Source: Viridothelium virens (lineage: Eukaryota > Ascomycota > Dothideomycetes > Trypetheliales > Trypetheliaceae). From it: a DNA stretch of 64,000 nucleotides. The translations under genes were made by a program, and so were the position numbers. Shown here piece by piece: positions 43,903 through 54,796 of the stretch. The stretch's first letter is position 1; each line of letters begins with the position of its first letter. The notes beneath the pieces are model-generated. The model ran no database searches, was not told where the DNA came from, and saw nothing but the letters and a program-made list of their open reading frames with translations. The stretch covers positions 496,001 through 560,000 of the forward strand of contig ML991772.1 in NCBI GenBank assembly GCA_010094025.1. The letters run 5' to 3'.

Positions 43903-46107
43903 GGATCATGAGCTTGGTGAGCTGGGTGAGCTTGATGAGCTACCAGTGGTGCGGGAACGAACGAGTCTTCGGCGGAATAAAGCAGGAAGCTATGGTGTTG
44001 CGGTAGCATGCAGCAGGCACGTAAGTAAAGGTTGAATGAGCGTGTGAGTATGTGGGCATGCGTGTTAGAAACGTCGACGACGGGAATGCCCTGCCCCAAG
44101 GATGGCTCGTCTGCAGATATGGACCAAGCTTAACACTGCGGCCACCAGGATGCCTTTAGCCATGCCGCGGCCTTGGGGGAAAATCGAGCAGTGTCTCAGG
44201 GTCTGCGTGCTGTGGCTTGAAGCAGATATGAAAGGATAGCGCTACAGGGGAGGATGAACCAGCAGGGTTGCGAATTGCACGGCGAATGAACAACCACTCT
44301 TCACTGCTGCCCCTGTCAGGCCAGCCCTCCTGGCCGCACACTACTGACCCTCTTCTCCACCCTCCACAGCCAGCAACGTTGGAGGCGCGCTCGCCAGTGC
44401 CCGTGCTGGCCTTCTGAGCATCCGCACGCCCTCTTCGCACATCAGCCGGTGAAGGGGCGCACCAGGCGTTGGAGCGTTGGAGCGATGGAGCAGCAGCAGC
44501 AAAGCCCTCGGCTCTTGCTTTCTCTCCAGCAATTCCCAGGAGGGCAGTGAGGGAAAAGGCGACGGTTACATCGGTCATTCTCGCCGCTCGCCGATCAGCG
44601 AGGCAGACGATGAGCGAAGTGTGCAGATGGACAAGATAGCGCCGCCGCTGGACCTTGCGCAACCCACGACGCCAGCTGGGTGGCGCCACAGGTTAATGCA
44701 CCAATCGCCATCCAGCACGGGAGATTGGCAGGATTTGGAATGGTCAAGTCCGTCGGTCTCTGAGCCGAGTGAGGCCCACGACATCCATCCGCCATCCGCC
44801 AACAGCGTCAAGCGAAGACGGTCGTGCCCTGGCCGATCGACGCGCCCAAACTCCCACAGGGTCGAAAAGCATGTTAACCTGGTTGTCGCAGAAAGCTGGC
44901 TTTGGGGGGTCAGATGCTCGGTCTTCTAGTGCTCCTGTGCAGCCGTTTCAGCTCGAATCAGATAGGACGGAAGCCAGATGCATGGAAGCAAACGACCCGT
45001 TAGCCCGCCAAACAGGTCGTCTGCTCGGCCGTGGCGTTGACCTCTAATGCATGGAAGGATGCAAGAACAATCAGCCGTTCTTCTGGTGCGCTTCGGGGCG
45101 CTCCACCTTCGGTGAGCTAGGATGAAAGCGTGCTGGGCACCCCTCTTAACCCGTTATCTTAAGCTCTGCCCTTGGCTTTGTTGTTGCTATGTACTATTAT
45201 TATTGGGCTTGTTCGTTCAGGAACCGATGTGGGAGCAACAAGCATCCGACGTGATCCACACCCCCCGAATCTGCCCTGTCCTGTCTCGCCAAAGCTGAGA
45301 CTTGGGGAAAAGTATATCATTGTGACCGTGAGATGATGGGATGGGATGGAATGGAATGGAATATGCCGTCTGGTCCGGGACTGCATCGTTTCGCAAGGAA
45401 AGACCGTTCCATGGGTGTGCTTTCGTCTCACCCAGCACTTCCTCTCCTGCGTGGGCGGACAAAAAACCAATCTCCTGGGAGAGTCTCATGCAATAATTGC
45501 TCGAAAGACGACATCGGCACAGCGCAGTGCGCGAGTGCCTTACGTTTGTCTGCACAGCGCACGTTGGCCGGACCGTTATTGAGCCTTGAAGATCCTTGCT
45601 GAAGAAGGCGTACCTAGCTCCTGAGATAAGACTTTGCGGCGCCGCCTAAAGAAGCCGCATCCCACTCTCTTGCCCATCATCCCATGACGGTGACTTATCC
45701 CAAGCCGTAAGGCTACCACCGACTGTGGGGGTTTGGAGGTAGGACCGGGCAAACTTCAAACCCAGCACAACGTCTGTAACCCGGCATTGTGGGAGTCTAT
45801 ATTGAATCTGACTGCATCGGACGCGCCTGTGCATGGCCGGCGTCCTTCCAGCTTGTTGGTGTCAATGAACAGAACCGTGCCATCGATGCCAACATGACCA
45901 TGACATCCTCACCTGCGATTCATTCGCTTAGCCGTCTGACTCGGAGAAAGGGACTTCGCCTCTTGCGCTTCTCATGGGGGTGGCGTTCGAAAAAGCAACT
46001 CAGTTACACGACAAAAAAATCGAACCACATCACAAAGCCTGCCCACGATAAGAAAGCTGCAAGCGCTTGGATTCTAGCACGGAGCACACTCTCAAGCTGG
46101 TCAAGCC
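43903..46107. other. Long intergenic region upstream of acr-2-like regulator
   Basis: The 2.2-kb gap contains the promoter and perhaps a long leader of the regulator and the 3' UTR of the hydrolase gene. GC-rich overlapping ORFs at 44150-45050 have no recognisable features and were not called. A GGAAT/GGGAT simple repeat lies at 45332-45362. Confidence 0.45.
45332..45362. repeat. GGGAT/GGAAT pentamer repeat
   Basis: About six tandem pentamers of GATGG/AATGG type make a short microsatellite in non-coding sequence. Confidence 0.7.
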
Positions 46108-47748
46108 TTATGAGCTCAGAAAGCTTGTTACAAAGTTAGCCACCTCTTTGGCCTTTTCCACCATAGGTAAATGTCCGGCTCCGTCGATGACTCTATATAC
46201 CGCACCCTTACCATACTCTTGGGACATCTCTTTCATTGTGTCCGGCAAGACTCCATCCCCGCTTCCTACCAAGAACGCTGCTTTAACGCGTGAACCTTTC
46301 ATCTCATCCTTGATATCATACTCGTACAAGGCCTGCACACCCTTTTTGAACCCTTCAAGACTATTGTCGTGCACCATCTGCTTGACCTTTCCTATCTTTG
46401 CTTCCATAGCTCCTCCGTCATAGCTCTCTTTGACAAACCATCTTCTTACCGTCATCTCTGCCAATTGCTCACCCACCACTTTCTCATCTGACTGCGCTTT
46501 TGCACCTTCCTTTTCAGCCACCTCGATTCTTTCTCCCCATGCCTTTGGGTTAGAGGGAGGAGCTTTTGCGTTGGTATCACAAGAAACGAACGCACCAACT
46601 CGATCGGGATACTTGAGGGCTGCATTCAGGGCTGTAGCACCTCCCAGACTGACACCCACTAGTGCCGTGGCTTTGGGCACGCGAAGCGCATCGAGCAGCT
46701 CTATGACATCTGATGCGAGAACGTCCAAGCTAATTCTTACCGTGCCGCACTTCTTTGATCGACCTCTGGTGTCATATCGTAATATGCGATACTTCGCGTT
46801 GCCTGGCGTTGAAAGAATAGCGTCCACAAACTCGTCCCAGATGCCCCATTCAACTAAGATCGAATTGCTGAGAACAATGAGAGGTGCATCCGGCTCACTG
46901 GAACCCTCTAATCGATACGGAATCTCTGCCCCATCTCGAGTCGTAATGTACGATTCAATCACACCCCAGTGACCCTGAGTCGGGGGCTTCGTCTTTGTCT
47001 TGGAATCCGTATGCGACCAGTCCGTCACAAGCGAAGTCAAGTCTCGTGGACACGGCCCAAAGGTATAGTACAAACTGTACTCACGCCTCGATTTCTCAGC
47101 GACGATTTCTTGCATTACCTTGTCTCTCCACGATGTACTCGTTGCTGTCTTGTACTCTTCGCTTGAGTTGAGCCCATTCTTGGGAGCATAGTCATGCAAA
47201 GCTAGATGTTCCATCTTTCCGCTGTCATCCACTGCTGAGGTAAGGAAGCGTCTTGATCGTCGCCAGCCGGGCACTTTGGCCAGCAGAGGGATATGTTCCT
47301 CAGTATACCATTTTTCCAGCTCCTTCATATCCTTTCCGGGCTTCACTGTCATGCCTACAGCAAGAATAAGGTTTTCCTCTCCTACGTTCTTGATATCTTC
47401 CAGTTGCCTGAAGCCATCGCCTTGTTTTGTCTCCACGAGATCAAACATTCTCCGGTCAATCACGACATTATTTTTCACATCAAGCTCTCTCTGGCTGGCC
47501 ACACCCGGTAGTCTCAACTTCGTGTATGACTCTTTATTTGCGAGATCTGCAGTATCATCGAAATCATAAATAGCCATCCACTCTGGCTCCTCCTTATCAG
47601 TGGCCCGGTAACGGAAGCCGTTCTGGCAGTATGGTAGGCGAACTCGTAGGGGGCCATGCTCGTTGTTGTACCAGTCATGGAATTGGTCGGCAGCAAGGGA
47701 AGCAGCCGGCTGCATCTTGACATAGAGAACCCCTGGTTTCGGTGCCAT
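46108..47748 (-). CDS. Alpha/beta hydrolase (3-oxoadipate enol-lactonase-like) with two N-terminal EthD-like barrels
   Basis: This intronless frame encodes 546 residues. Two related ferredoxin-like barrel segments lead: one near residues 1-105 (QFHDWYNNEHGPLRVRLP) and one near 125-230 (LEKWYTEEHIPLLAKVPGWRR); both carry the W-Y-x-x-E-H signature of EthD/dimeric alpha-beta barrel proteins. The C-terminal ~270 residues are an alpha/beta hydrolase: YRILRYDTRGRS, nucleophile elbow GVSLGG and GAGHLPMVEKAKEVANF supplying the His. The hydrolase part looks most like 3-oxoadipate enol-lactone hydrolases. Placed next to a carboxymuconate cyclase and a ring-cleavage dioxygenase, it probably opens the lactone in the same aromatic pathway; this is inference. 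Confidence 0.8.
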   Translation of the reverse strand: MAPKPGVLYVKMQPAASLAADQFHDWYNNEHGPLRVRLPYCQNGFRYRATDKEEPEWMAIYDFDDTADLANKESYTKLRLPGVASQRELDVKNNVVIDRRMFDLVETKQGDGFRQLEDIKNVGEENLILAVGMTVKPGKDMKELEKWYTEEHIPLLAKVPGWRRSRRFLTSAVDDSGKMEHLALHDYAPKNGLNSSEEYKTATSTSWRDKVMQEIVAEKSRREYSLYYTFGPCPRDLTSLVTDWSHTDSKTKTKPPTQGHWGVIESYITTRDGAEIPYRLEGSSEPDAPLIVLSNSILVEWGIWDEFVDAILSTPGNAKYRILRYDTRGRSKKCGTVRISLDVLASDVIELLDALRVPKATALVGVSLGGATALNAALKYPDRVGAFVSCDTNAKAPPSNPKAWGERIEVAEKEGAKAQSDEKVVGEQLAEMTVRRWFVKESYDGGAMEAKIGKVKQMVHDNSLEGFKKGVQALYEYDIKDEMKGSRVKAAFLVGSGDGVLPDTMKEMSQEYGKGAVYRVIDGAGHLPMVEKAKEVANFVTSFLSS

Positions 47749-48218
47749 CTTGTCAGCCGTCCGAGTGCTCGTCCAGAATAGCAGGATCTCCTCGCGTCGG
47801 ATGTTCCAAAGGTGGGAACGATTGCTATGGAAGCTTTGGGCCAGAACTCTACAGACAGTTGGGAAAGATACATGTACGGGATGGATGACACTTCTTGGAG
47901 GATCTTCGCCCGGTTCTTACTACCGAATGGAACGTCACAATTTATTTCTTTTCATGGATATAACGCTGAATAACTTTCTCCGATTCTATTCGTCCCAATC
48001 CAGCTTCGCACTGGGTCAGTCGGCTTAGTGCTCGGGATGTGTAATGGCGGGGTGGTGGGGCATGCTTCGAAGCCTACCTACATATCTGGCGTAGCTTCCA
48101 CCTTGCACAGACTCCGTTTCAGTATCCGCGATCGAATTACCATTTGAGAAGGGTAAGTAGCTAAGAATTCCACTAGGCGGCGATCTCTCTTTGGTATACC
48201 TGTCTACGCGTGATCAAA
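47749..48218. other. Spacer between hydrolase and cyclase genes
   Basis: The 470 bases between two minus-strand genes should contain the hydrolase promoter and the cyclase 3' UTR. No other feature is seen. Confidence 0.45.
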
Positions 48219-49419
48219 TCAATCATACCAAATAGCATTCATGCCGAATCCGGGCTCCTTTATATCACAATGCGCAACCCTCGCGAGAAATTCGTCTTGC
48301 CATCGATATATCTCCACCCAACCCTCCTGATCATCCGTCAAAGCCAACCACTCATCGCTCCAGTCGCAGGGACTCACAGCGTTCGAATGACCTCCACTTG
48401 TGGGAGTAGGGTTCATGCATATCTGTCGCTCAATTTGACCTACCGATCCAAGCTTAAAAGCGGAGATGTAACCTGTAGTATCAAAGGTGTTCGAGCGTGC
48501 GGTAGCGAAGAGGTATTTTCCACTATACGACACCGCGCAGACGTCAGAACGGTAGTTCTTGTTGCGAAGATCCAAGCTCGGAGGAATCAGAGGGTATGTA
48601 TTATGCGTGAACACGGGAACGTGGCTCCTTTCGTCAATCACATATTCCGCCAAGTTGTTTCCTGTCTCCATGAGAGCATAGAGATATTTTCCACTTGGGT
48701 GGATGGCTACCCATCGCGGATGGTCTCCTGCTTTTGGGGCATCGAGACTATCGACGAGAGTCAAATGCCCTGTACTCGAATCTTTCTTATGTGTCCAGAT
48801 TTTGTCCGCCCACATGTCTGCTGAATACAGGTAGGTTTCGGTGGGGTCGAATACCATGCCATGAATGGAGGAATTTGGGCTGTATTCGTAATTCTGGATG
48901 TTCGCATGCAGCGAGCCCTTTCCGTCTACCGAGAAGACGTTGCCGAAGCCTGCATAATCGTAGAACGGATTCCCATAAACTGCATAAGGAGGCTTTTTGG
49001 CTGCAAGAACGAAAATGGCTCTCGTCTTCGTCTTTGAGCTCGCTGCTTGTGCTGTAGAGTTCTCAGTTTCTGCTCATGCGGATGCTAGGATTGGCCCACT
49101 CACGGTCATGTTGCATTGGATGCGAAGCACGGTGGAAGATATGGGAAGGATTGACAACTTCATGGCTTGACCATTTCTTCATTGATGCGCCATAGATGTT
49201 CTTCTTCGCGTGCTATGTATGCCCCACTTATCTTAACTCAATGCATCTCTGACAAGGTGAAGTTCAGCCACTAACATCGAACGTCATCCAGGATATCGGC
49301 TCGTCGACGGGAATGCTCGTCCTCCTGATCAGCTTCAAAGTCAATGCTACATCGTCGAACTCGACGGTGAAGATGGCGCCTGGAGGAGTCCAAGTCCCCA
49401 CCATTAGATGGTGCAGCAT
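48219..49419 (-). CDS. Carboxy-cis,cis-muconate cyclase (fungal beta-propeller CMLE)
   Basis: The fungal 3-carboxy-cis,cis-muconate lactonizing enzyme is a seven-bladed beta-propeller that forms a muconolactone from the product of intradiol cleavage of protocatechuate. Exons 49419-49276, 49212-49104 and 49042-48219 give 358 residues, with 63- and 61-bp introns in phase. The start MLHHLMVGTWTPPGAIFTVE, the second exon KKNIYGASMKKWSSHEVV, and later IHGMVFDPTETYLYSAD, GDHPRWVAIHPSGKYLYAL, TPTSGGHSNAVSPC and the end GFGMNAIWYD all match the Neurospora enzyme as I remember it. It is transcribed divergently from the dioxygenase gene. Confidence 0.93.
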
Positions 49420-50002
49420 TTTGTTGCTCATAGAATACAAGACGAAGTAGAATAGCAAAAGCGGACCGATCGATTTCGAGTTTGCTTTGTACAGTACCTA
49501 AAAATATACGAATCAGTCCCTGACTAAAAACTACATCATTACTGGTGCTTGGTCTGGAAAAAGCCGATCTCTCAACCGAAAATGGCCTCGAGTCCAGCCC
49601 ACATAGTGGGCACATGGTGGGGCAAATCCGGGGAAGGCTGGCGGCAAGTGGCATGGACAAATTCCATTTTCTCCAGAATCTCAATTGAATGGCTGAATCC
49701 CGATGGTTGTTTGCGAGGATCCGCGCATGCATGCCGAGTCATCCTGCCAGTTTCAAAATAGCTCTGACGGATGACGACTGCGGCAAAATATACGCATGCT
49801 ATTCAAGTGTGAGGAGAAGCCGACTAATTTGCCGCCTGGATGCGGAGGTGTAACATAAAATGATAAAGGCTTTGCTCTCGGGGATTTCCCTAACCTAAAC
49901 ATCTATTGATACTTTCCGCGGAAGCCTCAAATACCTCGAGCTCAAATCATTGATCCCCAAGCTACCTATACTCAACCCTCCGTCGCAATCACCAAACCAG
50001 AC
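49420..50002. promoter_or_regulatory. Divergent promoter region cyclase / dioxygenase
   Basis: The 583 bases between divergent start codons of two enzymes of one pathway probably hold shared control elements. Short ORFs here are not supported. No binding motif was identified. Confidence 0.5.
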
Positions 50003-50956
50003 ATGGCTTTCAACTCTTCGAAATTCGATCCTAACTTCACCGACAATGTCATCAATGCCATTGGTCCCAAAACGTCGGACCGGGCGAAGTTTGTCCTTTC
50101 TTCGCTGATCAGGCATGTCCATGACTTCGCACGCGAAGTCGAGCTGACTACGGACGAATGGATGGCGGGTGTCTTGTTCATGAATGCTGTAGGTCAAATA
50201 AGTGATTCCAAGAGAAATGAGGGCCAGCGGATATCCGATGTGCTTGGGCTTGAATCGTGAGTAGTGACGAGGAGCTATCTGTCCCGCTGTGATGTGCTAA
50301 TTGCCCATGTCAGACTCGTCGACGAGATTGCACACAAGATTGCACTCGAGACCGATGACATCCCCACCTCCTCTTCCATTCTTGGCCCATTCTGGAGTCC
50401 CAATGCTCCATTCCGTAACAATGGAGAGTCTATCATCCACGAGCTGCCGAAAGATGGGAGAGTCACCCTCATGCACGGAACAGTCAACGATCTCATCACC
50501 AAAAAGCCAATTGGGAACGCAGTCTTCGATATCTGGCAAGCTTCATCAAACGGCAAATACGACTTTCAGGATCCAGAAAATCAATCTGACAACAACTTGA
50601 GAGGGAAATTCAGAACTGATGAAAACGGAAGATACCACTTCTACTGTCTGCATCCAACGGCTTACTCGCTGCCAACCGACGGACCTGCCTTCAAGCTTCT
50701 GAATCTGCTTGATAGACACCCAATGCGTCCCGCCCACATCCACCTCATGGTCAGCCACGATTCGTACAAGCCGGTCACGACGCAGATCTTCCCTAAGGAT
50801 GACCCATATTTGGAGACGGACACTGTCTTCGCAGTAAAGGATGACCTCGTTGTTGACTTCAAGCCTCTCCAGGGTGACCCGAAGGCTTCGCTCGAGCTTG
50901 AGTACAACGTCAAGCTTGCACCCAGGGACATTGCTCCAGCCTCTGCCCATCTATGA
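50003..50956 (+). CDS. Intradiol ring-cleavage dioxygenase (catechol/hydroxyquinol 1,2-dioxygenase-like)
   Basis: This non-heme Fe(III) enzyme cleaves a catechol-type ring between the two hydroxyl carbons. Exons 50003-50256 and 50314-50956 give 298 residues across a 57-bp intron (GLES|LVDE). The N-terminal ~100 residues form the helical dimerisation domain ([20 protein letters not shown]). The catalytic domain has [12 protein letters not shown], and the four probable iron ligands are Tyr167 (GKYDFQ), Tyr202 ([11 protein letters not shown]), His226 and His228 ([10 protein letters not shown]). The pattern is nearest to catechol or hydroxyquinol 1,2-dioxygenases rather than the two-subunit protocatechuate 3,4-dioxygenase. 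The neighbouring carboxymuconate cyclase argues for a carboxylated substrate, so specificity is unresolved. Confidence 0.92.
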
Positions 50957-51010
50957 TCTTTAATGGATAGGGTCATTTGGTTTGACCTATTTTGTATGTG
51001 ACGACTTACG

Positions 51011-51618
51011 CTAAAGATGATCGTTCTGGAGGTTTCTTGACAACATCATGAAGCGGCGTTCTATTTCACGGATTTGTGTTTCCAGTGACGGTGCTTCCTG
51101 GTTGTGGGTCATAATTGGGTAGTCGCCTAAGCGCTTGCATTGTTGTTCGTTTTGCCGCTTGTTGAGCAGTACTGGAGAACACCATACTAGAAGTAGAAGT
51201 CTGAGCAGTAAAATGAAACGTGATTCATTTGTCGTTCCAATCTGCGATGTTAGCCATGTCGAATCGCACCCGATCGGCGGGTATGTGGAATAAAGCGCAC
51301 GTTTTGACGCTTTGGTCAGGGACGTCGCTGAGCTTCCTGGAGCAGTGTAAGCAAAAAACGTCATGTTGCAACGTATCCAGGGTTCTGCCAAGGTTTTCTC
51401 CATAAGCAACAAAATGGCGTGGATGGGGAGCACCCCAGCCAAGGGGCTTCAGAGAATCGGTGATGGACGGCAAGAATGGTCCCGAGCGGAATCTGCAACA
51501 GATGGCAATGTGCAATCGCGATGTCGCCACCCCTGCTAATTTCCCAGCCAGCGCTTGGTTCCATGCCCATCTTCCGCTCGAGCGACGTCTGAGCACCTCC
51601 TGAACCGTTAGAAGACAT
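51011..51618 (-). CDS. Possible small gene with unresolved exon structure
   Basis: Three adjacent minus-strand blocks in different frames look protein-like. The first starts at ATG 51618 (MSSNGSGGAQTSLERKMGME). A second, ending at 51225, contains DVFCLHCSRKLSDVPDQ and HIPADRVRFD. A third, ending at 51011, is helical (SLETQIREIERRFMMLSRNL). I could not find a set of splice sites that joins them in phase. It may be a small multi-exon gene, a decayed gene, or chance ORFs. No family was recognised. Confidence 0.25.
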
Positions 51619-52433
51619 TGTAGGTGAGCTCCAGCTTTAGTGCCATGGACAATTAAAAGATTGGAGCAAAATATACAAAGGGGAAAAGCTGGAACGACCT
51701 CTCTTGAGCAAGCCCATCGAAAAGATAGCAAATCCTGTGCAGTCAACTTCTCCATGATCAGCGATCACCTCCAGGGTCATCCAGGCTCGATGGCTCCCTG
51801 AATTGGGAATAGTACTACAGAGCTTGTCCGTTGTCAACGGCCTCACTAGATGCGTTCACGCTCATTTAGGAGATCTCCCGTTGACACGATCCAATCACAA
51901 TGCTAGAGACGTCAAAGCTGTCGATGTCTAAAGCTCAGTCGACGATGTTAACCACGTTTCATGATTTCGCTTGGATAAGGGCGACTGACATGGCAAAGTG
52001 GCGCATCTAATCCCTACAGGTACGCGAGTTCAACTTCTCCTTTTCTAGCAAGACTCAACTGCTTTGTAAAAATAGTAGGCAATCAGCTCATGATTTACTG
52101 TTTTTCTGGACTTACGCTTAACACTTATGTCCAAGTGTCTTTGCCGCCAGCGAGGCAAAGCAAGCGCTATGACTATCATCCTGTATCCATAATTTCCCTT
52201 CTGCACGTAGAGCAACGTGTGCAAGGACCTGGATGCTTGTATCCCGAGTTGACCAACCGAGATCACTGTTAGCGTTTTGCTTTGTTATGTACATAGGTAC
52301 TCAGTACCTACTTGACGTGTTTCCTTTTCATTCCAATGCTCAGTGAACCGCTCGTTTCTATTTCATTACCAAACTTCATTCATTCCTTTGACATAATACA
52401 CTCTTCACCGTCGACCTTCTTGAGGTTGTTGGT
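51619..52433. other. Intergenic upstream of aquaglyceroporin
   Basis: The 815-bp gap should include the aquaglyceroporin promoter. No gene, RNA or repeat is recognised. Confidence 0.4.
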
Positions 52434-54550
52434 ATGGCCAGTGAAGCAAGTGGTGGGAAACGCCATAGAGGTGCAGTGCATCGAGCCACTCTCTCAGATC
52501 CAAATCCCAATGAGACGTTTGCACGGTACCAAAGTGCACCGTTCCGGCAATTCTCGCAACGCAACTTTCACAATGCAGCATTTCACGATGTCACACCGAT
52601 GCTGAACAACGGCAAAGGGGCATCCCTTCAGAACGACTTGTCCGATCACCATGCTATGCAGGAAGTTCTGGAACGGCAAAAGAAACTAGAGGATACTCTA
52701 GACACAGTCGTGAATCATAGCAACAGCCAGAGGCCGAATGATGGCGCTGGTGCAGGGGATCCTGAAGATTATGATGCTGTGGATTTCGATCCAAGCGCTG
52801 GACAGGCAAACGTCGGTGGCCAGACCAAACGTCCTGCGTATTCTCTGGCTGGACCCAGGGGTCCACCACCAACGGATCAATACAAGGCGCACAGAGATCC
52901 CGACTATCGGCACTTTGGAGAGGAAGAAGACGCAAAGTCCGGACCGCAGTGGGGACTTGCAAAGCCATTCCCTCATGTGAGTCGAAGGGGCAGACGTGGT
53001 CGATCTACGAAGAAACGCGGTGCTGAAAGAAAAAGCGAAGGCGGGCACCCGCAAGGTCAAGTATGATGTCACTGAATAGCATCCTGTCTCTGTGACTTTA
53101 CTAATTGCATCATAGGTTGGTGGAGGACCTGGAGGCCATCACGGCTCTCCAGTAAGGGGCCAGCCGCAAGGCGAAACCCCGGGGGGCCCAGCTACCAAGG
53201 CGAGGGAACAAGCAGACGAAGACGAAGAAGGTCACGCCAACTTTGTGGAGCATTTCGCAGATACCTTGACAGGTCCGGGAGAACTGGGTGGTGCTGGGAA
53301 TGATAGCCAAGAGACTCTCACTGATGAGGCTGACGCGGATGATGATGAGCAGGAGGAGGAGGAGGAAGAAGAAGTCCCTAACTATTGGTTTGGCATTCGA
53401 CGAATGATACGCGAACCTTTAGCAGAGTAGGTTGACTTGTACCTCTCAAATTTTGCATAAAAGCTCACAGCATCCAGATGGCTAGCAACTATGGTTGCCG
53501 TCTTGATGGGCGTGGCAGGCAATCTTCAAGTGAAAACTTCCGAAGGCAAGGATGGAAGCTTCACCCAAGAAGCTGCTATGTGGGGAATTGGCACCATGAT
53601 GGCCATTTACATTGCTGGTGGCATATCTGGAGCCCACTGTAAGTTTCGAATGTCTCCAAAACTGGCTTCACTTGCTTATTACGAACTAGGCAATCCAATG
53701 GTATCCATCTCACTCACAGTCTTTCGAGGCTTTCCGTTCCGTAAATGTATCATCTACATTGCTGCTCAGTGTGTTGGCGCAATAACTGCAGTCTTCATAG
53801 TCTACGGCATCTACAAGGACGCCATTCTTTATCTGGATCCTCATAAGACAACGGGCAGCGATACCACTAATACCGGAACCGCTTTTTTCACATTGCCAGC
53901 GTCTTTTGCCACCCCAGTCACAGCTTTCTTTACCGACTTTACGTCTGCAGCAGTAATGTGAGTAACTACTCCCAATTTTGAATTGCGCGATATCCCTATG
54001 AGACTCTCTGAGGACTATTCAGTGCTTGCATATTGTCACATATGAACAAAAGCTGACATGCTGACAATTGATGCAATATAGGCTGGGAACCATCCTTGCT
54101 CTTGGAGACGATACGAACGCGCCCCCAGGAGCCGGTATGCACGCGCTCATCATCGCCATCATCGGCTTTGCTATGGCGTGCACACTTGGATACAATACGG
54201 GTCCACAGACAAACCCAGCAAAAGACCTCGCTACCCGCCTTGTTCCCTGGATCGTTGGGTACGGCTCTGAAATGTGGGAGAGAGCCTGGTGGGTGGAAGC
54301 CTGGACGGCTGCCGTGGGTGGAGGTTTATTCGGAAGTCTGGTATATGATCTGGCTATATTCGAGGGCCCTGAAAGCCCAGTAAACTATCCAAGAGTTAAA
54401 AGGAAGCGGGCCAGAAAAGGCACCAAAGGCAAGTGGTTCAAGACTGGGCTTTTTGGGAAAAGCAAAAAGCAGGGGGCAAAGAAAGATCTCGAAGACGGCA
54501 CGATCGGCATCCTCGATCCAACCCGGGAAAAGAGACTGGACGGACACTAA
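52434..54550 (+). CDS. Aquaglyceroporin-like MIP channel with long hydrophilic N-terminus
   Basis: Major intrinsic proteins pass water, glycerol or similar small solutes through membranes. Exons 52434-53060, 53116-53426, 53478-53638, 53690-53957 and 54082-54550 give 611 residues, all with phase-consistent GT-AG introns of 51-124 bp. About 310 polar residues precede the channel, including an acidic run before NYWFGIRRMIREPLAE. Six hydrophobic segments follow. The first pore motif is GAHCNPM (residues 368-370 NPM instead of NPA), the second is TNPAKD (500-502 NPA, with Lys where selectivity-filter Arg is usual). The C-tail is basic. Yfl054c-type fungal aquaglyceroporins have similar long N-termini. 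Transport specificity is uncertain because both pore motifs are altered. Confidence 0.87.
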
Positions 54551-54796
54551 TTATCGACCTACTGCAGCGTGGTTGCCTCATATCAAAAGGAATAATTATG
54601 ATGGATCTGGACAAAAATATACATATCGGCAAGCTCGCATTTCCGACGGCGGCATGAGTAAAAACATATGATACCCTTCACAGTACACGGTTGATGGCAT
54701 TTATAAAAGGTACACGATTAGACATACTGCATAATACATAGTTCTGTTAGCGTACTCTAAACATAATTGTCTTCATATTCTGTTATGCCAGGTACA

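Noticed and set aside
44150-45050. Overlapping GC-rich ORFs on both strands, up to 177 codons
   Set aside because: Composition follows local GC richness, no frame has recognisable domains, and the frames are mutually overlapping.
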